A stretch of DNA of 64,000 bases from Gemmobacter caeruleus. Its GTDB lineage: Bacteria; Pseudomonadota; Alphaproteobacteria; Rhodobacterales; Rhodobacteraceae. The notes under the pieces are model-generated. The model did not search any database. It saw nothing but the letters and a program-made list of their open reading frames with translations, and was not told the DNA's origin. Shown piece after piece: positions 46,105 through 53,649 of the stretch. The position numbers and the translations under genes were made by a program. How positions within the stretch are numbered: position 1 is the first letter of the stretch; every line of letters starts with the position of its first letter. The DNA is taken from positions 62,001 to 126,000 of the forward strand of contig NZ_VKKX01000051.1 in the NCBI RefSeq assembly GCF_008271655.1. The letters run 5' to 3'.

Positions 46105-46167
46105 CGCCGGAGGGGTTTTGCACCCCTCCGGACCTTCCCGCAGGATATTTTTGAACAGATGAAGGGG
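46105..46167 (+). repeat. 63-nt dispersed repeat, copy 1 (hairpin plus conserved AT-rich tail)
   Basis: 25 bases after nlpD. Hairpin with 9-bp stem CCGGAGGGG / CCCCTCCGG and TTTTGCA loop (46107-46131), then about 12 bases, then AGGATATTTTTGAACAGATG and GAAGGGG. It matches copy 2 at 55263-55325 (opposite strand) at 62 of 63 positions. Confidence 0.85.
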
Positions 46168-46193
46168 CAAAGGCCCCGGCTTTCCGCGGCAGC

Positions 46194-46228
46194 CGGCTTG
46201 ACGGGGGTTCGATGCCCCCGGCAAGCCG
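46194..46228. terminator. Strong hairpin between convergent nlpD and DUF815 gene
   Basis: Stem of CGGCTTG (46194-46200) with CAAGCCG (46222-46228), one A-G mismatch, then CGGGGG / CCCCCG, and a 7-base loop TTCGATG. It is located 8 bases from the stop of the minus-strand ATPase gene. There is no T-tract, so a bidirectional 3'-end or pause structure is the likeliest role. The apical part looks like a tRNA T-arm. Confidence 0.65.
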
Positions 46229-46236
46229 CCCCCGTT

Positions 46237-47094
46237 TCAGGAAACCCGCACGCCGTGACGCGCCGCCAGATCGGTGAAGAACTGCCAGGCGACCCGACCG
46301 GACCGCGCGCCGCGCGTGGCCTGCCATTCGATCGCTTCGGCGCGCAGCGTCTCGGGCGCGACGTTCACGCCCCAGGCGGCGCAATAGCCCTCGATCATCG
46401 CCAGATATTCGTCTTGCGAACAGGGATGGAAGCCCAGCCACAGCCCGAACCGGTCGGACAGCGAAACCTTTTCCTCGACCACCTCGGACGGGTTGATCGC
46501 GGTGGAGCGTTCGTTCTCGATCATGTCGCGCGGCATCAGGTGGCGGCGGTTCGAGGTGGCATAGAGGATCACATTGTCCGGCCGCCCCTCGATCCCGCCA
46601 TCCAGCACGGCCTTCAGGCTTTTGTAATGCTGGTCGTCATGGCTGAAGGACAGGTCATCGCAGAACAGCACAAAGCGCGACGGCGCGGCGCGCAGCACCG
46701 CAAGCAGCCGCCCGACCGAGGGCAGATCCTCGCGCGCCAGTTCCACCAGCTTCAGATCCAGCCCGCGCGCCCGCACCGCCGCATGCACCGCCTTGACCAG
46801 GCTCGATTTCCCCATGCCGCGCGCGCCCCAGAGCAGCGCGTTATTGGCCGGCAGGCCCTGCGCGAAATGCAGCGTATTGTCGAGCAGCGTGTCGCGCGCC
46901 CGGTTCACGCCGACCAGCAGGTCCAGCTCGACCCGCGCCACCCGGTCCACGGGTTCCAGCCGGTCGGGGCCGGTATGCCAGACAAAGGCCTCGGCGGCCG
47001 TCACATCGGGCAGCGGCGCCGGCGCGGGGGCGAGGCGTTCAAGCGCCTCGGCGATGCGGCGCAGGCTGTCGCTCTCAGTCATCGCCGTCTTCAT
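46237..47094 (-). CDS. DUF815-family AAA ATPase
   Basis: 285 residues. Walker [18 protein letters not shown] (GARGMGKS near 90-97), Walker [11 protein letters not shown] (about 140-149), then the characteristic [28 protein letters not shown] sensor-1 stretch. This is the DUF815 (YjeE-unrelated) ATPase found next to tatABC in many alphaproteobacteria; function unknown. The start is either 47094 or the Met four residues later (47082). It overlaps the 3' end of tatC, so it probably shares the tat transcript. Confidence 0.86.
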   Translation of the reverse strand: MKTAMTESDSLRRIAEALERLAPAPAPLPDVTAAEAFVWHTGPDRLEPVDRVARVELDLLVGVNRARDTLLDNTLHFAQGLPANNALLWGARGMGKSSLVKAVHAAVRARGLDLKLVELAREDLPSVGRLLAVLRAAPSRFVLFCDDLSFSHDDQHYKSLKAVLDGGIEGRPDNVILYATSNRRHLMPRDMIENERSTAINPSEVVEEKVSLSDRFGLWLGFHPCSQDEYLAMIEGYCAAWGVNVAPETLRAEAIEWQATRGARSGRVAWQFFTDLAARHGVRVS

Positions 47095-47932
47095 CCTCGT
47101 CCCACAGACCTTCGGCCCGCAGCTTTGCCTCGCGCTTTTTCTCGATCATGCGGATCAGAACCACCGAGACTTCGTAGAGCGGGTAGATCGCGCAGAACAG
47201 GATGAGCTGGCTCATCATGTCGGGCGGTGTCGCGACGGCGGCCAGGATCAGGATGCCGACGATGGCATATTTGCGAAACGCCGCCAGCCCGCGCGACGAG
47301 ATGATGCCCGCCTTGCCCAGCAGGACCAGCAGCACCGGCAGCTGAAAGCACAGGCCAAAGGCCAGCACGAATTTCATCGTGACGCCCAGATATTCCTGCG
47401 CCGAGCCCTGGAACACGATGCCCGGCAGGCTGGAGGTTTCGCCGCTGGCCGCATCCGTCGCGGTTTCGGCGACGCCCGGCGCGATCTGCTGGAAGGACAG
47501 GAAGAACCCGAAGGCCATCGGCAGCACGACGTAATAGGCAAACACCGCGCCCAGGAAGAACATCACCGGCGAGCCGACCAGAAAGGGCAGCAGCGCGTTC
47601 TTTTCCGACCGGTAGAGACCCGGCGCCACAAAGCGCCACAGCTGATAGCCGATCACCGGAAAGGCCAGCATCAGCCCGCCGAACAGCGAGATGTTCATCG
47701 CGACGAAAAAGCCTTCCTGCGGCTTGATCAGTTGCAGCATGCAATCCTGGCCATTGGCGGCCAGCGCGTCGCAGATCGGATGGGCCAGAAAGTTGAAGAC
47801 ATGGCCCGCGAAGGGAAACACCACGCACATCGCCGCGACAAAGGCCAGCACCGACCAGATGAGCCGCTTGCGCAGCTCTGCCAGATGTTCGACCAGGGGC
47901 GCTGCGCTGTCTTCGATCCTGTCGTCGGTCAT
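47075..47932 (-). CDS. tatC: Sec-independent protein translocase subunit TatC
   Basis: Core receptor of the twin-arginine translocase, six helices, 285 aa. It has the N-terminal [16 protein letters not shown] and the conserved [18 protein letters not shown] loop (with Glu), typical of TatC substrate binding. The C-terminus is extended by about 25 charged residues ([21 protein letters not shown]). ATGA overlap with tatB. Confidence 0.96.
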   Translation of the reverse strand: MTDDRIEDSAAPLVEHLAELRKRLIWSVLAFVAAMCVVFPFAGHVFNFLAHPICDALAANGQDCMLQLIKPQEGFFVAMNISLFGGLMLAFPVIGYQLWRFVAPGLYRSEKNALLPFLVGSPVMFFLGAVFAYYVVLPMAFGFFLSFQQIAPGVAETATDAASGETSSLPGIVFQGSAQEYLGVTMKFVLAFGLCFQLPVLLVLLGKAGIISSRGLAAFRKYAIVGILILAAVATPPDMMSQLILFCAIYPLYEVSVVLIRMIEKKREAKLRAEGLWDEDEDGDD

Positions 47933-48474
47933 GACTCGCTCTTTTTCGCCGGTTTCTTTGCGGCCGGTTTGGCAGCCGGTTTCGCGGCGGGCTTTTTTGC
48001 GGCCGGCGGGGCGGCGGGTTTCGCCTCGGTAGGTGTGGCGCGGGGCTTGCGCGGTTTGGCGGGCGGTTTCGGCGCAGGCGCCTGCACGGGGGCAGGCGCG
48101 GCTTCGGCCAGGCTGTCGGCCATATCCTCATCCGCCGCGATTTCCGAGGCGGTGGCCGCCGCGGCCGCCGCTGCTGCGGCAGGGCTGCGCGCCTTGGTCG
48201 GATCCCATTGCTCGAACCGCGAGGCGGCGGTTTCCAGCGCATCCAGCCCGAGGTTTTTCTTCGACACCACGTCGCCGATATCCTGGCGCACGCTGTCCAG
48301 CCCGCTTTCGCGCGCCGCGTCATTCATGGCCGACTGGAAATCGCGCGCCATGCCGCGCAGCTTGCCGGTGAAACGGCCAAGCGTATGGAACATGCGTGGC
48401 AGGTCTTTCGGCCCCACCACCACAAGCGCCACGATGGCGATGACCAGAATCTCAGTTCCGCCGATATCCAGCAT
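47929..48474 (-). CDS. tatB: Sec-independent protein translocase subunit TatB
   Basis: 181 residues: N-terminal transmembrane helix (about 5-21, [19 protein letters not shown]), amphipathic helix ([21 protein letters not shown]), then a long Ala/Pro/Lys-rich tail (about 90-181) with [17 protein letters not shown]-like runs. The helix region is standard; the tail is long and low-complexity and may bind partner subunits or be unstructured. Overlaps tatC by four bases. Confidence 0.93.
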   Translation of the reverse strand: MLDIGGTEILVIAIVALVVVGPKDLPRMFHTLGRFTGKLRGMARDFQSAMNDAARESGLDSVRQDIGDVVSKKNLGLDALETAASRFEQWDPTKARSPAAAAAAAAATASEIAADEDMADSLAEAAPAPVQAPAPKPPAKPRKPRATPTEAKPAAPPAAKKPAAKPAAKPAAKKPAKKSES

Positions 48475-48501
48475 GCGTCATGCCCTCTGCGTCGCGGACG
48501 C

Positions 48502-48720
48502 TCAGACCTTGTCCTTGTCGGAGGGCGGCGGGGTCACGTCGCGCGCGGCATCGGCGCTCGATTTCTCCAGCTCCTCGGCGCTGTCCTTCACGCCTTTCTT
48601 GAAGGCGGTGATGCCCTTGCCCACCTCGCCCATGAGCGAGCTGACCTTGCCCTTGCCGAACAGCACAAGGACGATGACGGCGATAAGAAGAAGGCCGGGA
48701 AGGCCGATATTGTTCAGCAT
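48502..48720 (-). CDS. tatA: Sec-independent protein translocase subunit TatA
   Basis: 72 residues: one membrane helix ([16 protein letters not shown], about 7-22), the FGKGK hinge, and the amphipathic helix [19 protein letters not shown]. Forms the oligomeric channel ring of the Tat machine. First gene of tatA-tatB-tatC-DUF815. The start is unambiguous. The 165-base gap to the next gene upstream must hold the promoter. Confidence 0.95.
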   Translation of the reverse strand: MLNNIGLPGLLLIAVIVLVLFGKGKVSSLMGEVGKGITAFKKGVKDSAEELEKSSADAARDVTPPPSDKDKV

Positions 48721-48821
48721 GTCTCACACTCCTGAACGCCGCGCGCAGGCGGCGGGTTGACGCCCTTTTCGCGCAAAGGGGCCGCGCCCGCAGCAGAAAA
48801 ACGCAAAAGCGCTGACGATTG

Positions 48822-48839
48822 CTGACAGCTATATGTCAG
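48822..48839. promoter_or_regulatory. TGACA-N6-TGTCA type dyad, candidate WYL-regulator operator
   Basis: CTGACA (48822-48827) and TGTCAG (48834-48839), 6-base spacer GCTATA, about 46 bases before the ATG of the small monooxygenase-like gene that precedes a WYL/YafY regulator. Dyads of this TGACA/TGTCA kind are common targets of YafY-type proteins (recollection, not checked). Confidence 0.55.
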
Positions 48840-48885
48840 TTGCCCCATGCGAGAAAACCGCATCGCCAACACAAGGGAGACCGCG

Positions 48886-49254
48886 ATGCAGACCGAATCG
48901 AAACCGACCGCCAGCCAGGCGCGCCCCGGCCAGACCAGCCCCGACACCCCGCAGCCGGTGATGGAGGTGGTGCGCTTTCGCGCCGCAAAAGACACAACGG
49001 ATCAACAGCTTGCCGATGCCGCCCGGGCGACTGACGCCTTGGTGCGCGCCCAGCCCGGCTTTCTGGCGCGGCATCTGTTGCGCGATGAAACCGGCGGCTG
49101 GACCGATCTTGTGCTGTGGTCCGGACGGGCCGAGGCGCAGGCGGCGGCGGCGCAGGTGACCGCCGACCCGGCCTTTGGCCCCTATATGGCGGCGATTGAT
49201 GTCAGCAGCGTCAGCATGGCGCATGAGGCGGTGATCTGGTCGATGACCGATTGA
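48886..49254 (+). CDS. Small antibiotic-biosynthesis-monooxygenase-like protein (putative)
   Basis: 122 residues from the ATG at 48886 (AGGGAG 6 bases upstream). After a charged N-terminal tail (about 1-25) the remainder looks like a dimeric alpha-beta barrel: MEVVRFRAAKDTTDQQLADAARATDALVRAQPGFLARHLLRD, then WTDLVLW and the C-terminal alpha/beta unit. This resembles ABM/DABB folds; catalytic residues are not identifiable. It is co-directional and adjacent to a YafY-type regulator, which likely controls it. An in-frame start at 48847 lacks a ribosome site. Confidence 0.65.
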   Translation: MQTESKPTASQARPGQTSPDTPQPVMEVVRFRAAKDTTDQQLADAARATDALVRAQPGFLARHLLRDETGGWTDLVLWSGRAEAQAAAAQVTADPAFGPYMAAIDVSSVSMAHEAVIWSMTD

Positions 49255-49286
49255 CGCCGCCCGGGCGGTCGGGAATGCTCGGCCCC

Positions 49287-50006
49287 ATGCGCCGCACCGA
49301 CCGCCTGTTCGACCTGATCCAGATCCTGCGCGACGGGCGGCTGCATCGCGCCTCGGAACTGGCCGCGCGGCTGGAGGTCTCGGTCCGCACCATCTGGCGC
49401 GACATGGCCACGCTCATGGCCTCGGGCCTGCCGGTCGAGGGTGAGCGCGGCGTGGGCTATATCCTGCGCGCGCCGATCACCCTGCCGCCGATGATCCTGA
49501 CCAGCGAGGAGATGGAGGCGCTGCGCCTGGGCGTGCGGCTGGTGGCCGAGGGCGCCGATCCGGGGCTGGGGCGCGCCGCGCGCGGCCTGGCGGCCAAGAT
49601 CGCCGCCGTGATGCCCGCCGCCCCCACGGCAGAGCCGGACGACCTGTTTGTCTTCACCGGCGACGAGACCACCCGCGCAGCCCCGCATCTGCCGACGATC
49701 CGCCACGCCATCCGCGCGCGGCAGCGCCTGTCGATCAGCTATATCGACGTGACCGGCGGCGAGACGCATCGCGACATCCGGCCCTTGCAACTGGAATTCT
49801 GGGGCCGGGTCTGGACGCTGGCCGCCTGGTGCGAGGCGCGCGGCGATTTCCGCAGCTTCCGGCTGGACCGCATCGTCGCGGTGCAGGACACGGGCGAGGT
49901 CTTCCCCCGCGAACCGGGCCGCGAGCTGGAGGATTACCGCGCCCGCATCGCGGCGGATGCTACACTTTCGCCGGAAACACGAAGCACCGATCCCGCCGGA
50001 TCATGA
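49287..50006 (+). CDS. YafY-type transcriptional regulator (HTH-11 + WYL)
   Basis: 239 residues. N-terminal HTH (MRRTDRLFDLIQILRDGRLHRASELAARLEVSVRTIWRDMATL, in pieces) followed by a WYL domain (about 130-225: LSISYIDVTGGETHRDIRPLQLEFWGRVWTLAAWC), which senses small ligands or nucleic acid. The start at 49287 is chosen because the HTH begins right there; GGGA is 12 bases upstream, so a start at 49275 is not excluded. The last 47 bases overlap the convergent ABC ATPase. Confidence 0.86.
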   Translation: MRRTDRLFDLIQILRDGRLHRASELAARLEVSVRTIWRDMATLMASGLPVEGERGVGYILRAPITLPPMILTSEEMEALRLGVRLVAEGADPGLGRAARGLAAKIAAVMPAAPTAEPDDLFVFTGDETTRAAPHLPTIRHAIRARQRLSISYIDVTGGETHRDIRPLQLEFWGRVWTLAAWCEARGDFRSFRLDRIVAVQDTGEVFPREPGRELEDYRARIAADATLSPETRSTDPAGS

Positions 50007-51042
50007 GCCACAGCACCGTGCCGGGCTTGGGCAGGAACACGCCCGGCACGGCGGCGGTCAGGGGCGCGCCCTCGAAATCCATGCGAAACTCCACCAGGCT
50101 TTCGCGGCCCAGAAAGCGCGCGCGCTGCACGGTGCCGCGCGCGGGCGTGCCCTCTTGCGGGGTGGGGTTGGGGCCGCGCCCGGCGCGGTCAAAGTCGATC
50201 TTGAGGTGCTGCGGCCGGATCACGATCTCCACCGCCGCGCCATCGGCATGGCCGGGAGTCAGGAATTCGCCAAAGGGCGTTTCGGTCAGCGCCCCGCGCG
50301 AAACGCCCCGGATCACGTTGATATCGCTGAAGAAAGCCGCCGCAGCCTTGTCCACCGGGCTGTTATAGACGTTATAGGGCGAGCCGCGCTGCACGATGCG
50401 CCCGCCCCGCATCAGCGCGATTTCATCGGCCATGCGCAGCGCCTCGTCCGGCTCATGCGTGACCAGCAGCACCGCGGTGCGCTCTTCCTTCAGCACCTCC
50501 AGCGTGCTGTCGCGAATGCCGTCGCGCAGGCGGTTGTCGAGGCCGGAAAACGGCTCGTCCATCAGCATGAGCCGCGGCCGCGGCGCCAGGGCGCGGGCCA
50601 GTGCCACGCGCTGCTGTTCGCCGCCCGACAATTCATGCGGATGCTTGCCCGCATAGCCCGGCAGGTTGACCTTTTCCAGCAGCTCCGCCACCCGGCGCGT
50701 GCGCGCCTCACGGTCGCCGCGCAGGCCAAAGCCCACATTCTGCGCCACGGTCAGATGCGGAAACAGCGCGAAATCCTGAAACATCAGCCCGACGCCGCGC
50801 GCCTCGGGCGGCAGGATGCGGGCGGGGCCGCAAACCTCTTGACCGTCGATCAGGATGCGGCCGCTATCGGGCGTCTCCACCCCGGCGATCATGCGCAGCG
50901 TGGTGGATTTGCCGCAGCCCGACGGCCCCAGCAGGCAGGTCACCTGCCCCGGCGCGATGCCCAGCGAGACGTGATCCACCACCGGCTGCCCGCCGAAACT
51001 GCGGGTCAGGTTCTCGATCTCCAGGCGGGGGGTCTGCGGCAC
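49960..51042 (-). CDS. ABC transporter ATPase, FbpC/PotA-like (TOBE domain)
   Basis: 360 residues: Walker A GPSGCGKST (38-46), Q-loop FQDFALFPHLTVAQNV, signature LSGGEQQRVALARAL, Walker B LMLMDEPFSGLD, H-loop VTHEPDEAL and a C-terminal TOBE (about 240-360). The QDFALFPHLTV and GVETPDSGRILIDGQEV details are closest to ferric-iron (FbpC/AfuC) ATPases. No permease or binding protein is adjacent, so it is an orphan in this window. Overlaps the regulator upstream. Confidence 0.85.
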   Translation of the reverse strand: MPQTPRLEIENLTRSFGGQPVVDHVSLGIAPGQVTCLLGPSGCGKSTTLRMIAGVETPDSGRILIDGQEVCGPARILPPEARGVGLMFQDFALFPHLTVAQNVGFGLRGDREARTRRVAELLEKVNLPGYAGKHPHELSGGEQQRVALARALAPRPRLMLMDEPFSGLDNRLRDGIRDSTLEVLKEERTAVLLVTHEPDEALRMADEIALMRGGRIVQRGSPYNVYNSPVDKAAAAFFSDINVIRGVSRGALTETPFGEFLTPGHADGAAVEIVIRPQHLKIDFDRAGRGPNPTPQEGTPARGTVQRARFLGRESLVEFRMDFEGAPLTAAVPGVFLPKPGTVLWLMIRRDRCFVFPAKV

Positions 51043-51091
51043 AGGCGGGCTATCCGAGTGAAATCATCGGGTTTCCTGCTAGCAGCCCCGC

Positions 51092-51163
51092 GCCGCAGGC
51101 GCAAGGCCGCAGCACGCCGCAGGCGCAAGGCCAGAGCACGCCGCAGGCGCAAGGCCGCGGCAC
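51092..51163. repeat. Three tandem 24-bp repeats
   Basis: Units at 51092-51115, 51116-51139 and 51140-51163 all begin GCCGCAGGCGCAAGGCC, differing at only one or two positions at the end (GCAGCAC, AGAGCAC, GCGGCAC). They sit in the 138-base gap between the ABC ATPase start and the SDR stop. They could be translated in frame with codons for Arg/Leu/Ala, but no real gene covers them. Function unknown; possibly slippage-prone. Confidence 0.8.
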
Positions 51164-51180
51164 GGCCAAGGGCGCCAGGC

Positions 51181-51960
51181 TCAGACCGTCGCGTTGAAGG
51201 CGCCGCCATCCAGCAGGATGTTCTGCCCCACGATGAAGCCCGCATGTTGCGAGGCCAGAAAGGCGCAAGCCGCGCCGAACTCGGCCGGGGTGCCATAGCG
51301 ATTGGCCGGGATCGTCGCCATGCGCTGCGCCCGCGCCGCCTCCATCGTGATGCCCTGCGCCTTGACCACGCCGCCATCCAGCGCGGTCGCGCGGTCGGTG
51401 TCATGGATGCCGGGCAACAGGTTGTTGATCGTCACCCCCCGCGCCGCCACCTGCCGCGCGGTGCCGGCGACAAAGCCGGTCAGCCCGGCGCGGGCGCTGT
51501 TCGACAGGCCCAGCACCCCGATGGGCGAACGCACCGAGGCCGAGGTGATGTTGATCACCCGCCCCCAGCCGCGCGCCATCATGCCCGGCAATTGCGCCTG
51601 CATCAGCGCGATCGGCGTCAGCATGTTGGCATCCAGCGCACGGATGAAATCCTCCCGGCTCCAGTCGCTCCACATGCCGGGGGGCGGGCCGCCGGCATTG
51701 GTCACCAGGATATCCACCTCGCCCGCCGCCGCCAGCACCTCGGCCCGCCCGGCCTCGGAGGTGATATCGGCCGCGATGGCCTGCACCGTGACGCCATGGC
51801 GCGCCCGGATCGCCGCGGCCGTCGCCTCCAGCGCCTCGGCGCCGCGCGCGTTCAGCACCAGATCGACCCCGGCCTCGGCCAGCGCCTCGGCACAGCCGCG
51901 CCCCAGCCCCTTCGACCCCGCGCAGACCAGCGCCCGCTTGCCCCGAATGCCCAGATCCAT
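51181..51960 (-). CDS. SDR-family oxidoreductase lacking canonical Tyr/Lys
   Basis: 259 residues, Rossmann fold with GSKGLGRG (16-23) and NAGG (90s), catalytic Ser region ITSASVRSPIGV. Where Y-x-x-x-K is expected, the protein has SNSAR (LSNSARAGLTGF): Tyr is replaced by Ser and Lys by Arg. This matches the beta-ketoacyl-reductase-like SDR subgroup known for SN-x-x-R at this site (from memory, cd05344). Natural reaction unknown. Possibly a scaffold or binder rather than a dehydrogenase. Monocistronic; upstream is divergent from the Hint gene. Confidence 0.85.
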   Translation of the reverse strand: MDLGIRGKRALVCAGSKGLGRGCAEALAEAGVDLVLNARGAEALEATAAAIRARHGVTVQAIAADITSEAGRAEVLAAAGEVDILVTNAGGPPPGMWSDWSREDFIRALDANMLTPIALMQAQLPGMMARGWGRVINITSASVRSPIGVLGLSNSARAGLTGFVAGTARQVAARGVTINNLLPGIHDTDRATALDGGVVKAQGITMEAARAQRMATIPANRYGTPAEFGAACAFLASQHAGFIVGQNILLDGGAFNATV

Positions 51961-52121
51961 GCCGTTCCTCCTGTTCCTGTCCGCCCGACCCTAGCGCATG
52001 CCCCCGGCGCAGGCAATTTCCGCCGCCGCCACATCTCTGGCCCGGCCCTGCCGGAAAAATGCTGTATTCAAACGGGAAAATGCCCGATAGAAGCGCCGCG
52101 ACGCGATGGAAGGGGACCAGA

Positions 52122-53117
52122 ATGCAAGGCGAAGGTGACGGAACGGTGCCCGGACAGGCCTGCATGGTCTTTCCCGCCGATCTGATCTTTGTCGCGCATG
52201 GCGTCAATCTGGGCGACGGGCTGCTTGGCCCGGACGAGGTCTGCCCGGGCGATATCTACGAACTCGATCATGCCGGCGCCGCGCTGCGCCTGTCGCTGGC
52301 GGGGAATGCCGTCGCCCCCGGCTCGCAACTGGGCGCGCCCGGCGACCGGCTGGAGATCCTGTCGCGCTACACGCTGATGGGCGATGACGGCGACCGGGTG
52401 GAACTGCTGATCCTGTCGCTGCAAGGCCGCGATGCCGGGCTTTACGCCCTGCCGCTGTCCCCGATGGGCGAAGGCATCGGCTATCAGTTGCTGAAGGTCG
52501 AGGAGGCGCCCGACCATGCCGCGCTCTCCGACCTGCTTTGCGTCAGCTTCGCGCGCGGCACGCTGATCACCATGGCCGATGGCAGCCAATGCACCATCGA
52601 GACGCTCGCGCCCGGCGACCGCGTGCTGACCCGCGACCACGGGCCCCAGGCGGTGCAATGGGTGGGCCATGTCACGCTGCGCGCCGTGGGTGCCTTTGCG
52701 CCGGTGGTGATCACCGCGGGCGCCATGGGCAATTCGGGCGATCTGATCGTCAGCCAGCACCACCGGATGTTCCTCTATCAACGCCGCCGCGCCCCTGGCA
52801 CCACCACCTCGGAACTGCTGGTCCAGGCGCGTCATCTGGTGAACGAGGACAGCATCTTTCTGCGCGAGGGCGGCTTTGTCGATTATTTCAGCCTGGTCTT
52901 CGACCGCCACGAGATCGTCTATGCCGAGGGCATTCCCGCCGAAAGCCTGATGGTCTCCGAAGCCGTGCTGAACCGCCTGCCAGGCAGCCTGTCGGCCGAG
53001 GTCAAGGCGCGCTTTCCGGGCCTGAGCCAGAACCAGCATTTCGGCACCGAGGCCGGGCGGCAGGTGCTGGAAACGCTTCCCCCCCTGCGCGGGCGCGGCA
53101 GCGCGGGCGGACGTTGA
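52122..53117 (+). CDS. Hint-domain protein (Hedgehog/intein type), Rhodobacteraceae family
   Basis: 331 residues from the ATG at 52122 (AAGGGGA 6 bases upstream). An N-terminal half (about 1-150) of unknown fold precedes a Hint_2 module (about 150-290): CVSFARGTLITMADGSQ with candidate nucleophile Cys, IETLAPGDRVLTRDHG, ITAGAMGNSGDLIVSQHHRMF. Such proteins are abundant in Rhodobacterales; whether they splice or cleave is unknown. There is no C-terminal intein HN motif, so autocleavage at the N side of the Cys would be the only plausible reaction. Confidence 0.8.
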   Translation: MQGEGDGTVPGQACMVFPADLIFVAHGVNLGDGLLGPDEVCPGDIYELDHAGAALRLSLAGNAVAPGSQLGAPGDRLEILSRYTLMGDDGDRVELLILSLQGRDAGLYALPLSPMGEGIGYQLLKVEEAPDHAALSDLLCVSFARGTLITMADGSQCTIETLAPGDRVLTRDHGPQAVQWVGHVTLRAVGAFAPVVITAGAMGNSGDLIVSQHHRMFLYQRRRAPGTTTSELLVQARHLVNEDSIFLREGGFVDYFSLVFDRHEIVYAEGIPAESLMVSEAVLNRLPGSLSAEVKARFPGLSQNQHFGTEAGRQVLETLPPLRGRGSAGGR

Positions 53118-53178
53118 CCGCCCGTCCGCGGCAAGCCACCATCGCGACCACGGCCCGCGCCCGGAAAGGATCGCCCCG

Positions 53179-53598
53179 ATGCGCCTGATCGCCCTGCTCT
53201 GTCTGCTGCCCTGCGCCGCCATGGCGCAAGAACTGACCGAAGTCACGCCAAGCGCCGCCATGGCCACCGTCCTGCCGCCGCTGCTGTCCGAGCCGATGCT
53301 GTTCGACGGCGCCCGGGTCTGGCAGGGCGACCTGACCGGTGACGGCCTGCCAGACCTGCTGGTGCAGGGCGCCTTCAGCTTTCCCGAGGGCGGCAATGCC
53401 TGGGTGCTGCATCACTGGATTTTTGCCGCCCAGCCCGGCGGCGGCCATCTGCCCTGGCGCCGGCTCGACCTGCCCGGCGGGATCGAGACCGCCCGGCGCG
53501 AGGGCGGCCAACTGGTGCTGCGCCTGCGCAGCTACGCGCCGAACGACCCGCGCTGCTGCCCCTCGCGGCTGGAGGAGATGCGCTTCGGCCTGCGCTGA
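53179..53598 (+). CDS. Small secreted protein with FG-GAP-like motif
   Basis: 139 residues; Sec signal peptide (MRLIALLCLLPCAAMAQ, cleavage after AMA near 16) and a single D-x-[ND]-x-D-G-like motif, DLTGDGLPDLLVQG (about 50-63), typical of calcium-binding FG-GAP repeats. C-terminal part has CC in DPRCCPSRLEEM. I do not recognise a family. It follows the Hint gene by 61 bases and may be co-transcribed. Confidence 0.7.
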   Translation: MRLIALLCLLPCAAMAQELTEVTPSAAMATVLPPLLSEPMLFDGARVWQGDLTGDGLPDLLVQGAFSFPEGGNAWVLHHWIFAAQPGGGHLPWRRLDLPGGIETARREGGQLVLRLRSYAPNDPRCCPSRLEEMRFGLR

Positions 53599-53649
53599 GA
53601 CCCCGCCCACACCATTGCGCAAGCGGCACAGGCGCGGTATTTCCCGGCC

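Noticed and set aside
46194-46228. tRNA gene suggested by a T-arm-like hairpin
   Set aside because: No D-arm, anticodon arm or CCA end at the right spacing; 5' acceptor strand is immediately joined to the T-stem by two bases.
51092-51163. CRISPR-like short repeats
   Set aside because: Repeats are contiguous without spacers and no cas genes are present.
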